A stretch of 64,000 bases of DNA, taken from Sphaerulina vaccinii (taxonomy: Eukaryota; Ascomycota; Dothideomycetes; Mycosphaerellales; Mycosphaerellaceae). The position numbers and the translations under genes are program-made. Below, piece by piece: positions 52,601-62,574 of the stretch. The stretch spans positions 3,906,001-3,970,000 of the forward strand of contig JAKUDP010000001.1 of the NCBI GenBank assembly GCA_022570795.1. Direction: 5' to 3'. The notes under the pieces were generated by a model. That model was not told the DNA's origin. It ran no database searches and saw only the letters and a list, made by a program, of their open reading frames with translations. The first letter of the stretch is position 1, and each line of letters starts with the position of its first letter.

Positions 52601-54953
52601 TAGAAAGGCCTACTTCTTTTTTAAAAAGTTATTAATAATTTTAAGCTACTACTTAAATTCTAATTTTAAAATAGGTAGAGGTCTATAGATATTAATAGAT
52701 ATAAAAGCTAGCTTTTAGGGCTTCTACTATATCTCTTTCCCTCTATACTACTTTATCTTTACTATTATATAGACCCTATATACTCTATACTCCTTTAGAA
52801 TTAGTATTAGGCTCTTTAAATCTAAAACCTAGTAAAGATTCTTTACTACCTTCTCCCTAAAATATATAAGCCTTCGATACTAGAGCTTCTACTAATTCTA
52901 GGTACTCTCTAATATATAGAAAGTATATACTTTATCTATTAATTCCTATAAGAAGTATACTTAATTTCGGTTAAGCCTCTAGAGCCTAATAGACTTAGCT
53001 AGACTCTTATTAATCTCCTTAATAAATAGGACTCTTTCTAATATTCTTATCTAGATAACTACTTTTCTAGAGGCTAAAATAAGTATAAATTTTAGTAGTT
53101 AAATACTAAACTACTTACTAAACTAACTCTATAAAATAAGATTAACTCTAAGACTAGGTATAAATAGAATATTTTTTAGTATAATCTATTTCTTCTTTCT
53201 TCCTCCTATTACTACTTTTCCTATATATATAGCTATTAGATAGCTACCTCTAACCTTAATCTACTTTCTAGCCTAAAGAGGCTTTAGTTCCCTAAAAAGT
53301 AATTCTTAGTTAGTTATATAGATAGAAGTATAAAAGTTAAGTAGCTATTCTAATAGTCTATACTTGCCTTTAGCTTCTATAGTAGAGTAGGCTACTTTAT
53401 TAATATCCTTATTCTTAGATAGAGTCTAGAATAGGTCTAAAGTAGTTAGCGACCTTATATCTTATACTATAAAAGCTTTTTTTTAAGATATTTTTTATTT
53501 AATTTTTTAAAAGATTATACTTTAAGCTAGAGTCTTTTTACTACTACTTTTAGCTTATTCTTATTAAGTAAAGAACTCCTTCTAGCTCGTATTAGAGAGA
53601 GTCTCTTTTTGACTCTATTTAGTCGAGTTCTTAGAGCCTAATAGAACTTAGTAGCTCTCTTTACCTATTTAAGTCTAGGGTATTCTCTCTAGGTATATAG
53701 TCCCTTATAGAGGAAATATTCTAGTAGTTACTAGGTATCTTTTCTAGCAAATATAGCTATTTTTTTTTAGTCTATAGACTTTTTTATTTCTAGTATTTAG
53801 AAAATATTTTCTAGTATTAGATTCTTCTAAGCTAGAATAGTCTATCTAGTATTTTTATATCTATCTAGTAGAGAAAAGAGTAGATACTTAATTCTTATTT
53901 CTAGAGTCTTATAGTAAGACTCTCTCTAGTTAATCTCTACTATTCTTCTACCTAGGTTTCTAAAATAAATCTATAAGCTTCTAATTCTATTTTCTAGTTC
54001 TATTTTAAAATTTATATACTTCTAGATAATAGCTATTATATAGGCTTGCTAGACCTTGCTATACTTATTATATAGGGTTATCTAGATATTAAAGGCTCTT
54101 TTCTTTTTTATTATTTTATTCTAATTATTCTGCTCTAGATATTTAGTTAGCTTATAGATTGCCTAAGTATTTGCTTTCCTCTACTATAGGCTAAATTTTA
54201 AATATTCTAGCTCTAGGAAACTATTAGGTATTTTTATAGATAATAAAAATAACTCCTCTAACTAGAAAGTTTATAATATTCTCTTTTTAGTATCTTTTAG
54301 ATCTAAAATTACTTAGAAAATTTTCTTTCTCTTTAGGTTATTTTTCTATAGTCTAAACTATAGCCTCTAGTTTTCTTTTAATAGAACTAGTATAGCTCTT
54401 TTACTTCTAAATCTACTTTTTTACTTTTAATCTATTTTACTTAAAATATTAAAAAACTAAACTCTAAAAATTAATACTCTTTTAAATAATTTAAGTAGTA
54501 GTTTCTAGATAGCTATATTTCTTATTTAAAACTCTTTTTCTTCTCTTTTAAATAAGCTTAGTATAGTTTTCTATACTTCCTACTTATCTATACTTATAAA
54601 TAGACTTAAATAGTCTCTTTTTAGAGGAATATACCTTTCTAAGGTATTAGTAGTACTCTAGTATAGAGGTTAAGTTTTATTTATATAAAATAGTACTTTA
54701 GCCTCTAGCTTATCTTTTCTTCTTTATACTCTTTAAGCTCTATTTTTAAAGTATACCTTACTAGATTCTTCTCTATTTTATCTACCTATAGAAATATCTA
54801 GAACTTGCTAGAATCTTCTATATTTTCTTAGTAGTATAGATAGGTATACTTTAAGTCTTCTAATACTTCTTTTATTATAGGTTTGTATCTTACTATTAGA
54901 AAAGGCTAACTATTACTATCTAATACTTCCTCTATAAACCTAGGCTTATAACC

Positions 54954-55186
54954 TATTAAAATAGAATAATAATATATATACCTATAATATATAGAAAGAG
55001 TTTTAATATATAATAGAAGTAGAAGTATTAGATAGGAACTAACTATATTAATTATATTAGTTAGATATAGGTTATATCTCTTTCTAAGATATAGAGTATT
55101 AGATAAGTTATATAACCTACTATTATATAATCTAATCTCTAAAAGAGTATCTCTTAGATAGTCTAACTAGACTATACTTTCTAATA
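54954..55186 (-). repeat. 5' LTR of Copia D (233 bp)
   Basis: Equal in length to the other LTR; the primer-binding site lies at 54,939-54,953. Confidence 0.9.
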
Positions 55187-55599
55187 AAAGCTATTATTTA
55201 GAAGCTATAGTAAGTATATAACTTCGCTTATTTAGTAATAGCTATAATATAATAATAATAAAAGTTTTATACTAATTAATCTTAAGTAGCCTCTATTACT
55301 TACTATATTAGAAATAAAGTCTAGCTAAACCTAAAAAACGTTACTACTAATTAACTAATAAAGAAACTCGACTAGATTTATATAAAATATATAGTTATCT
55401 AGATATTCTCTAGTTTACTTTATTTTATTAAATTAGATATACTATATAGAGTATTTAAGAAGTTTTATACTATTCTACTATACCCTACTTCTACTAATCT
55501 ACTCGAGTTATAAGAAGTAGATAATATATAGCCTATAGTAATTATAAACAAAGAGAGAATTAATAAGTATAGTATTAAAGCTATCCTCTATTACCGAAT

Positions 55600-55740
55600 A
55601 AGACAAGTTAGTAGAGGTTCTTAGAGGGAAGTATATATTAAATAGGTAGAGTATGCTACTCCTATATAGAGCTCTTTATATAACTTTAAAAATATAGTTA
55701 TACTTAAATATTTTAAAGAACTATATAGGAATATAGAAGA
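55600..55740 (+). other. Chromodomain-like segment at the end of the Gypsy pol region
   Basis: A degraded frame reads REVYIK, a stop, VEYATPI, a stop, then LYNF, matching the chromodomain spacing E-Y-x-V-K-W-x-G-Y...T-W-E-P with Trp codons now TAG. The same segment occurs reversed at about 3,395-3,535 in copy 1. This assigns the family to chromoviruses. Confidence 0.6.
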
Positions 55741-55872
55741 GAATAATAGTTCTCTTCTATAAACTACTACAAATTTATACTAAGATAGTATAGTACAAAT
55801 AGTATTTACTAGACCTATAAAGACTCTAGTAATATAGATATAATAGATGCTATTCTATAGGAAGAGGGGTAA

Positions 55873-56036
55873 TATTATAGGCTAGGCCTACAAGTTAGCT
55901 TTGCTAAGAATAACTAATTCTAAAATATTTCTTTATTTTTTAGAAAGTTATAAGTTAGACTCTTTTTTCTTTTTTAATATTAGATTTTTAATCTAAAGTA
56001 TTAGGTACTATAGACTACTATATTTAATTTATTATA
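55873..56036 (+). repeat. 3' LTR of Gypsy copy 2 (164 bp)
   Basis: Preceded by the purine tract at about 55,858-55,870 and followed by the target duplication TCTAG. Confidence 0.88.
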
Positions 56037-56041
56037 TCTAG

Positions 56042-56635
56042 GCTATAGTTATCTTTCTACTAGCTATCTAACAAGTAATAGTCTAGAACTATATAGGTCT
56101 TTTAGTTTAGTTTTTTTATATATATATAGTTAACTATACTACTAGTTAGTAAATAAAATACTATTTACTATATATAGATACTAGGTAATTATTAATTTAG
56201 AATCTTTCTATATAATTATAGTCTATAGTATATAGCTTTACCTAGATATAGAAGTCTAGTATATAGCTAATAAAGCTAAGGCGCCCTACTTAACTAAGCT
56301 TAGTACTTAGTCTAGAAAGAACTAAAAATAGCCTATTAGTAGCTTGTTTAGATAGAGTTTTAATAAATAGCTCGAAACTTTTTATAGAGAAAGTCTAGTT
56401 AAATACTTACTAGATTTAAGTCTAGTACTTTTAATATAAAAAAAGAAATAGAGCTTATATATATAATTAGGCTAGAATAGAAGCTAGAATAATAATAGTA
56501 TTTTTAATTTAACTATACTTTTATATTTCTAGTATAAATATAAAAATTAAAATTTCTAACTAAAAATATAATATCTAAGCTTTTTAAGCTTTATTAGAAA
56601 TAGTTTAGAATTATAACTTTCTTAAATCTATAACT

Positions 56636-56668
<33 letters not shown>

Positions 56669-57575
56669 TTCTAACTTTTTCGAATTATTCTAGTATATTA
56701 ATTTAGTATATAAGTTATATTTTTCTAAGTTATATTTATACTTACTATTTTTTTTTTTTTAAATATACTATACTATAGAGTTTTATAGCCTACTATTTAT
56801 TAGTAATCGAATATATATATAGTTTTAATAATATATATCTATCTATTTTATATAGAGTATAGATATATTATAATTAGTTAGAAATATATAAAAAATATTA
56901 GAAATAAAAATTATTATTACTACTATAACTTTTATACTAGACTACTAATATTCTATCTATCTAAATAATAAATAAAACTTTCTAAAAATTAATTTAAAGT
57001 ACTAGTTTATAGTATTTCTACTATATTTACTATCTAATAGCTACTAATATAAGTATTTTTAAATCTTAGGTCTAAAGTTTGTTTTAACTATAGTATAGAT
57101 AAATAACTTACTTACTACTTTTTAAAATATATATAGGCCTTTATAGAGTAACTATCTATAGAAAAACAAGCTTAGAATAATAAAATCTTTTATAACTTAT
57201 TAAGTAACTACTATATAATATTTAGCTAATAATAATTTACTAGAACTTATTCTAATAGTAAAATTAAAAAGTTCTATAATACTATATTTTTTACTAATTT
57301 ATTCTTATAGTAAAGTTAAAAATTAAAATAATATAACTTTTCTATAGCTTTTTCTATCTATTATAAGTAGTTATATACTACTAGTTAGTAGTTTAACTTA
57401 GACTAGAAGTTTAGCTTCTACTATATATAGTAGATATCTAGCTATACTATAGTAGTATTTAGGCCTTTTAGTAATTCTATATTTTTAAATATAAAAATTA
57501 TATAATATATATCTATACTTCTATATATATACTACTATATTAATAAAGCAAATAGTATAATATTTACTAGACTTA
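56042..57575. other. RIP-degraded filler right of Gypsy copy 2
   Basis: AT-rich, with a short (TA)n run near 56,646-56,667. No element ends or coding remnants were recognised. GC-normal sequence starts abruptly at about 57,576. Confidence 0.4.
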
Positions 57576-57690
57576 CATGCTTCTCGGGCGCTTACAGGGA
57601 GCTATCGCCTGCCGCAAGCTGATCGGTGCCGCACTGCGCTGCTTGTGGGGTCAGCTCTACCCCGCCGCTAGGCATGATTAGTACGATAAG

Positions 57691-59166
57691 ATGTCCCGGG
57701 AGTCTGACGCCTGTCTGTTCAGGTGGGCCGCAGACATCTTAGAAAGTTCTTCTGTTTCGGCCACGATGGCGATCGCGGGTGTAGCGCAGCCGAAAAGTTT
57801 GGCAGAGCCGGCGAGTCGCGCCGATAAAGTAGGGCCCGCAGCAGTAGACGGCCTCCGTGCGGATCTCGGCCTCGAAGATGGGAAGTGCGGCAGCGCGAGG
57901 AAAGCTGATGGCGGCTTCTGCCAGAACCCGAGTCCTACAAAGAAAACTAAAGAAGTCGAAAAAGTGCTCCAGCGCCTGCGCGACCGCACACAGGCCGATG
58001 CCGCGCTGTGCAGCGACCTCGAGGCCCTGGCGCGAGCAGTGCACTGCCACTGGCACAATAAGCAGGGTTTCATCGCTGCTCGGGCAGCTACCTGGGCTGA
58101 TGCCTTTCCTGAGGGCGAAACGCACGACCTACGACCGCGCGTAGCAAAGAAGCTCCGAGAAACGTTCGGCGCGCCGTCCACCCAGTGTGCGGCGATGACC
58201 TTCGATAGCAAGCGGTGCAAGAATCGTACAGGTGGCAAGAAGGTACAGATGGCCATTGCCGCCACGGAGCAGATCATGAACCCCGCAAGTTATACTCATC
58301 CGGCGAAGCTCGAGGCACTGCTAAGGAGTCGGGATGAATCGCGCTTCTGTCACCTCGCTGATCACAAAGGCGAACCTGCAATCATTCAAAGCGCGAAGGT
58401 GTCGATCTTGGACCTCTACCCGGCCGCCATCGGCATTGCTCTCAGCAGCTTCGAGCAGAGTAGGAACACCCTCGCGCGGAGGTCACGAACAACCCTCGTG
58501 CGCAGCGGTGCATCTACGCCTGAAGCATTCGAAGACGAAAATTGCCTGCAAGTCTGGCGCGCTCAGGCGGCGTTGTTGCAGCGCTCGCCATCGCCAGAGC
58601 TAGAGATCACCTGTTTTGTGAACGTCGGATTCGACACCACACCGCTCGCGATCGTGGAGCGGAGCATAGCAGAGCCTGACCTGGACGCAATTCGGAAGAT
58701 TCTGCTAACACCCCTGGACGCGAAGGGCGAGGTCAAGTCGGGCATCGTGTACTGCTACGCAGTCGCAGGGAGTCCCGGCGTAGTCAAACTTGGCTTCACG
58801 ACGCGCTCGGTCATAGTCAGGCACAACGAGTGGGAGTTCGATTGCAATCGACGTGTTAGAAGTCTATATCCTCCCGAAAACAGGGCGAGCACCGACGTAG
58901 CGCATGCCGGAGGGGTGGAGGCGCTGTGCCATGCAGAGCTGACGCCGCACAGCGTGAAGGTCGAGTGTAGCGCCTGCATCAAACAGCACCAAGAATGGTT
59001 CGAGGTCAACGCGGAGGCCGCCATCGCCACAATCTACAAATGGTCGCGCTGGATGGACAAGAATCCATACGTCAGAGGACGAGATGACGCGTGGGAGCTC
59101 AAGAGCGAGTGGCGGCAGAAGGTCGCAAACATGCACATCTTTCTCGCAGACCTCGCACCTCGCTAA
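57691..59166 (+). CDS. T5orf172 / DUF1766 (GIY-YIG-like) domain protein, 491 aa
   Basis: A single-exon frame starts at ATG 57,691. The C-terminal third carries the T5orf172 domain: GIVYCYAVAGSPG (residues 351-363), VVKLGFTTRSV (364-374), a conserved-looking Arg and NEWEFDC, and KQHQEWFE (431-438), where Glu and Trp-Phe are typical. A middle region has QC(166)...RC(176)K and FC(220)H, resembling the Cys-rich, possibly zinc-binding segment that precedes this domain in fungal relatives. T5orf172 belongs to the GIY-YIG-related domains, suggesting nucleic-acid cutting or binding, but the fungal proteins are uncharacterised. The GC-rich codon use contrasts with the RIP block 115 bp upstream; no damage is seen. 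Confidence 0.85.
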   Translation: MSRESDACLFRWAADILESSSVSATMAIAGVAQPKSLAEPASRADKVGPAAVDGLRADLGLEDGKCGSARKADGGFCQNPSPTKKTKEVEKVLQRLRDRTQADAALCSDLEALARAVHCHWHNKQGFIAARAATWADAFPEGETHDLRPRVAKKLRETFGAPSTQCAAMTFDSKRCKNRTGGKKVQMAIAATEQIMNPASYTHPAKLEALLRSRDESRFCHLADHKGEPAIIQSAKVSILDLYPAAIGIALSSFEQSRNTLARRSRTTLVRSGASTPEAFEDENCLQVWRAQAALLQRSPSPELEITCFVNVGFDTTPLAIVERSIAEPDLDAIRKILLTPLDAKGEVKSGIVYCYAVAGSPGVVKLGFTTRSVIVRHNEWEFDCNRRVRSLYPPENRASTDVAHAGGVEALCHAELTPHSVKVECSACIKQHQEWFEVNAEAAIATIYKWSRWMDKNPYVRGRDDAWELKSEWRQKVANMHIFLADLAPR

Positions 59167-59586
59167 GCCGCCCATGATTGCCGAACGAATTCTTCTTTCC
59201 AGGTCTGTCAACAAGATCCATCGGACCCTAGCGAGCGCGGCGGCCCTCTTTCTCCAGGTGGAGGAGGTGGCGGCCGTGAATATCCTGGTTGTGGATCAGG
59301 CGATACATATTGTCGTTGCTATGGCGTGCCGTACTGTGGTTGCCCCTACTGCTGCGGGGCAGGCGGTCATTGTTGATTACCACCCAGCTGTAGAGCCGAG
59401 GGCATTGCGCCTGGAGCCAGTCCAGCGCCTTCTGCGGCTAGTAGTGAAGCAAGCGGCATGACGATGTACAGTTGGAAGAGATGTGGTGAATGCGCAGATG
59501 AACGAAGAGAAAGACTTGTGGGTCTGTTGGCCGATTACTGGGCGTGTGGGGCACCGGACTGTGCTGGGTACGTTCGTAACCGCTAA
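59167..59586 (+). pseudogene. Possible Cys/Gly-rich reading frame continuing directly after the T5orf172 gene
   Basis: The same frame as the upstream gene stays open for 69 codons after its TAA, meets TGA at 59,374, then stays open another 69 codons to TAA 59,584. It encodes GGGGGGREYPGCGSGD, a Cys-dense run (YCGCPYCCGAGGHC) and later WKRCGECADERR and WACGAPDC. A TTCTTCTTTCCAG acceptor-like site lies at about 59,189-59,201. It could be a separate small Cys-rich gene, a lost C-terminal extension, or chance in GC-rich DNA; frame 2 over the same stretch is also open. No family is recognised. Confidence 0.25.
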
Positions 59587-59894
59587 AGGAACTGAAGAAC
59601 CGTAAATCCACTAAGCCAACGCGAATGGTGGAGGCCTTGAAATTGATCCCCGCAAGCTTAGATGAGACCTACGAGCGGATGCTGATTACAATCGATGATG
59701 AGCTACGCACGGATGCCATTACTCTGCTTCGCTGGTTAGCATGCGCCAAGTCGACTCCATCTCTGGGTGAACCCGTCGAGGCTACTATTATAAATCTAGC
59801 AGATGAGGGAGGAGTAGAAGTAGAAGATCGACCGGGATTGGACGATACCCTTTTGATTCTGTCTCAAAGCAATACCACACGAAGGCATATCTGA
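59583..59894 (+). pseudogene. Fragment of a NACHT/ankyrin-type STAND protein
   Basis: The frame reads LKELKNRKSTKPTRMVEALK, then LIPASLDETYERML.TIDDE and ITLLRWLACAKSTPSLGE. This is the segment following the NACHT domain in many fungal NACHT-ankyrin proteins (usually LP..LDETYERIL..I......A..LLQWL.FS.RPL...E). Neither the P-loop NTPase part nor the ankyrin repeats are present nearby. The frame ends at 59,894 after a degenerate stretch, and traces of coding-like sequence to about 60,050 are in disrupted frames. It is best read as a relic of an immune-type (STAND) gene. Confidence 0.6.
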
Positions 59895-60154
59895 CTCTCA
59901 GCGAGATGTGTCGCTTTTGTGGCCATGGCTATGTGATTGCGAAAATCCTTGTTGGTATGAGATTCACAGAGGCCCGACCTGATCATCCAGGAGGAGGAAG
60001 ACATCTACAAATTCTCTGTTGAGCCAAGGCCTGCTATAGTCCACTTCTGAACGTACGCAGAGCATGCTTAGAGAGCAAGAGCCCATTGTAGTGCAAATTC
60101 ACAAAAGCCCTGCATGTGAGTAGCTCAAGGTGGATGAGGCTAATCTTCTAGATT
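59895..60154. other. Interval with possible decayed coding sequence
   Basis: Short frames, one reading EEDIYKFSVEPRPAIVHF then stop, may continue the STAND relic. Nothing firm. Confidence 0.25.
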
Positions 60155-60871
60155 TTGACATTGGCTGTATGCATGCCCATATGGGATCTGGCTCATCGTG
60201 AGCTGCGTATCGCCGAGACTCGAGGCAACGTCCCAGATCTCCTGCATATGCGGTCGTGGGAGGCTGAGCTCCGGCTTGAATCCGTTCCAGTCAACACGTG
60301 CCGAGCAGAGCAGTGCAGGACAGGGAATACACACCGGTGGCCAGCGCAGCACATGCAGCTCATGAAAGTCTATCACAGCTTTGGAGCAGCGAAGGAGGAC
60401 ATAGAACCATCTGTGCGACGTTCTCTTAGCAAATACATTGTGTGCGCTCCGAGTGCGCACGCACCCGTCGCCGTCAATGATATCATGCAAGTGAAAGGTC
60501 CCGACGGGAAAGCCTCTGAGTTACAATCTCAGGTCACGCTAGACGGCGCACTCGGCGAACGTGCAATGCACAAATTACGCTCTTTTGCGAAAGGCTCCGA
60601 AGTGTCAGCTGATTCAGAAGCTCGCACCTTTGTGCAGTCGTACCATGCGTGTACCATGAAGTTTTACGCAACCCATCGCCGACCAAATCCAACTGGCGGT
60701 CCAGATCAGGTCGTCACGAGCGAAATTGGAGGCCAATATCTCTGTGTGTCACCAGCACAACTGCATGACGGCATTGCAAAGTATCGCAACAGTGTGCAGC
60801 TGGCGACGCGATACCGCAACGAAGCAGTGCAGGCTGCCAATGCGCGTGCAAGAGAAGAGGGCGGGGATTAG
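60155..60871 (+). CDS. Unknown protein frame, up to 238 aa
   Basis: Open from ATG 60,155 to TAG 60,871. The last 110 residues look most like real coding sequence: VQSYHACTMKFYATHRRPNP, GGPDQVVTSEIGGQYLCVSP, and a basic helical end RYRNEAVQAANARAREEGG. I recognise no domain. The true start could be a later Met (codon at 60,353 or 60,362), since the first 65 residues are Cys- and Trp-rich without pattern. No transmembrane or signal segment is obvious. It follows the STAND relic on the same strand. Confidence 0.4.
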   Translation: MTLAVCMPIWDLAHRELRIAETRGNVPDLLHMRSWEAELRLESVPVNTCRAEQCRTGNTHRWPAQHMQLMKVYHSFGAAKEDIEPSVRRSLSKYIVCAPSAHAPVAVNDIMQVKGPDGKASELQSQVTLDGALGERAMHKLRSFAKGSEVSADSEARTFVQSYHACTMKFYATHRRPNPTGGPDQVVTSEIGGQYLCVSPAQLHDGIAKYRNSVQLATRYRNEAVQAANARAREEGGD

Positions 60872-61430
60872 TCCACCGACAGTGAGCATGACGGCTGATT
60901 CTGTGATGTTGCAGAGGGAGCGCGGACCTCCTCTATCTTATACACTGTGCTCCTTGAGATTTCACGCTTTGTCGCTCAGCGAAGTCTATCAGAAGACGTG
61001 AGGCATACTATGCATTCCTTCCAGATTGGCTTCACCTCACGTTCTTAGTCCTCGCCATGTTCTGTGACAGGTAGCGCCTCAGCGTTGAGCAGTGAGGTGC
61101 GGTAACCCGGCCTCCGATTCCTGTTAACGGTGGGCTGGGGGCACAGCCTCTCGAAACGAGGGCGACAGACCGCGCAGGCTGTAGCCTCGCGCTAAAGGCT
61201 GGGCAGGCTGGGCAAGCTGCTGCATGTTTCACCAATGTAATAGTAGTCTCCTACTATTGGATTGTGCGTTGAGGTGCAATGTATTCTGCAGAAGCTGTTA
61301 CTGTTACGCACTAGACAGTCGATGCCTTTTGTCATCGAATTCAGGCAACAGGCTGGTATATATTCTGTATATGACACACAGACACTGCAGTCCCTTACTG
61401 ATACACCCCAACCCGACCTCTTTAGACACA
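60872..61430. other. Intergenic interval
   Basis: No gene is supported. A small imperfect inverted repeat, TAATAGTAG-tctc-CTACTATTG, lies at about 61,240-61,262. The stretch just before 61,431 (TTTAGACACA before the ATG) is the probable leader of the next gene. Confidence 0.4.
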
Positions 61431-62155
61431 ATGCCAAAACGCCAAAATCGACAGGTGGAGCGCACGGAATACAAGCGCCAGAAACGTGGACCGGACGTCA
61501 ACATCGAAGGCGGCGAAGACGAAAGCCACGACCAAGGACAAGGACTAGCTGAGATCTCTGGAAGCGTCAACAATGAAATAAAGGACCAGATGATGCAATG
61601 CGAGCACCATATGAAGGTAGCACTTTCAGACAATGCCGTCAAGTCGCTTTGCCACGAAGTTTTCCTGCTGTGGCTGGCCACTCGATACTGGAGCTCTCGA
61701 TATAGGCTTGAGGCCATGAGGCCTTCCAGTCACGTCAAAGGCAGAGAGCTGGCCACACGAGTTATGGAGACGCTGTCTGCAAGCTTCGATGACTTCCTAT
61801 TCGAAGTACCAGGAAGCCTTGATAAATAGTCTAAGTGTTTCAATAGGTGGATGGTGAAAACCGAAGACTATCGCGGAATAAGGTTCATGAAGGAGATCGC
61901 AGCTCTAGTCAAGAAGTACGAAGAAACAGAGATTACTAACGAAGAACAGGACTTGGCTCGCGTCAGAGAAGAACTCAGAACGCGAGAATCAGTTCTTGAA
62001 GAGAGAGAGAGTCGAGGTTGGAGCGCCGCAGACTTTCGGGAACGTAAGTGGCTGGCACTGGTTTGACTTGACACTGCTGCAGTTTGCTTGAAAAAATTTC
62101 GTTTCAATATCTATGTCATGTTATATTATGTTATTCAGTCTCGGTATATATAGAT
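61431..62155 (+). CDS. Unknown basic/coiled-coil protein, two or three exons, model partly unresolved
   Basis: From ATG 61,431 the frame reads a basic N-terminus (MPKRQNRQVERTEYKRQKRG), possibly nuclear-directed, an acidic Gln/Gly stretch, and a helical part (LCHEVFLLWLATRYWSSRYR) to TAG 61,829. A second frame at 61,851-62,043 continues with a strongly charged coiled coil (LARVREELRTRESVLEERES) and SRGWSAADFRE. The final intron at 62,044-62,082 is clear (GTAAGT, TTGAC, GCAG; 39 bp) and leads to a short exon ending near 62,153. The join between the first two parts is not resolved: the CAATAG acceptor at about 61,848 has no good in-phase donor, so either an unusual splice or a frameshift exists. 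Function unknown. Confidence 0.45.
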
Positions 62156-62548
62156 CTATTGTCCGTATGAGCTGGCCCTAAGCGTTGACCTTATATTTAT
62201 ACTCTCGTATACTACCTTGACTTAGAATATTCTCTAAATTAGTTTTTTAGGAATATAATAGAGGCAGCTATTCTATAAAAGTACTGTTAGAAAGTAAGCA
62301 AGATTACAATATATCCGATATCTAATTACAAACTATTTATATTATATCTAATTAATTCCTAGAATAATATATAATATTAGATATACTACTACTAAGAAAT
62401 CTATATATAGAGCCTGCATTAGCGCCGGCAAGGTATACTACTATTTCAACCGGTATCGTTTACTTACTAAGACTAAACTAACTAGTCTAGTGCCAAAAGC
62501 GTTACCAAACCGACTATTTTCCTACCGGTAACTAACCGCAACTATCGA
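62156..62548. other. Short AT-rich remnant
   Basis: The stretch is AT-rich but keeps more CA and TG than the big blocks, grading into GC-normal DNA at about 62,410. It ends at the 21-bp boundary motif. It may be a decayed DNA transposon or MITE; no second terminal repeat was found within it. Confidence 0.4.
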
Positions 62549-62569
62549 AACCGGACCAACAAGCACACT
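62549..62569 (-). repeat. 21-bp boundary motif, inverted partner of 2,646-2,666
   Basis: On the minus strand it reads GTGCTTGTTGGTCCGGTT at its core, differing from the left copy at one C/T position. It sits about 5 bp before the next gene-like sequence. Confidence 0.5.
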
Positions 62570-62574
62570 AATTC

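Larger units (their letters stand above)
49466..55186 (-). mobile_element. Copia-type LTR retrotransposon relic D, nested in Gypsy copy 2
   Basis: The 233-bp LTRs (49,466-49,698 and 54,954-55,186) and the duplication AAAGC (49,461-49,465 and 55,187-55,191) give 5,721 bp. The interior is collinear with Copia B and C and the reverse complement of A, with the RT at about 50,700-51,330 and integrase at about 52,000-52,900. It belongs to the short-LTR class with A. It interrupts the integrase region of the chromovirus, so it inserted later than that element. Heavy CpA loss affects both host element and insert. Confidence 0.9.
44536..56036 (+). mobile_element. Gypsy-type chromovirus relic, copy 2, interrupted by Copia D
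   Basis: The 164-bp LTRs at 44,536-44,699 and 55,873-56,036 and the duplication TCTAG (44,531-44,535 and 56,037-56,041) delimit it. Without the nested element it is about 5,775 bp. The degraded plus-strand order is minisatellite (44,735-45,160), gag-like, RT (about 47,170-47,720, with YINNIL where YVDDIL is usual), RNase H (about 47,820-48,280), integrase (about 48,650-49,465, continuing after the insertion), and a chromodomain-like segment (about 55,600-55,740). A purine tract GGAAGAGGGG precedes the 3' LTR. Chromodomains of such elements are known to steer integration to methylated-histone heterochromatin. All frames are closed by RIP. Confidence 0.88.
44465..57575. other. Second AT-rich RIP block
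   Basis: 13 kb with the same loss of CA and TG and retained CG as the first block. It contains one chromovirus copy with a nested Copia copy (44,536-56,036) and about 1.5 kb of unclassified AT-rich DNA on the right. The boundaries with GC-normal DNA are sharp on both sides (about 44,463 and 57,575). Confidence 0.9.

Noticed and set aside
57678..58277. 199-codon minus-strand frame opposite the T5orf172 gene
   Set aside because: It is the antisense shadow of a GC-rich coding region with a recognisable domain on the plus strand.
61032..61437. Minus-strand frames upstream of the 61,431 gene
   Set aside because: No domain, biased composition, overlapping the likely leader of the plus-strand gene.
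62284..62296. TGTTAGAAAGTA, resembling the start of the Copia LTR
   Set aside because: The match ends after 12 bp and the following sequence does not resemble the LTR.
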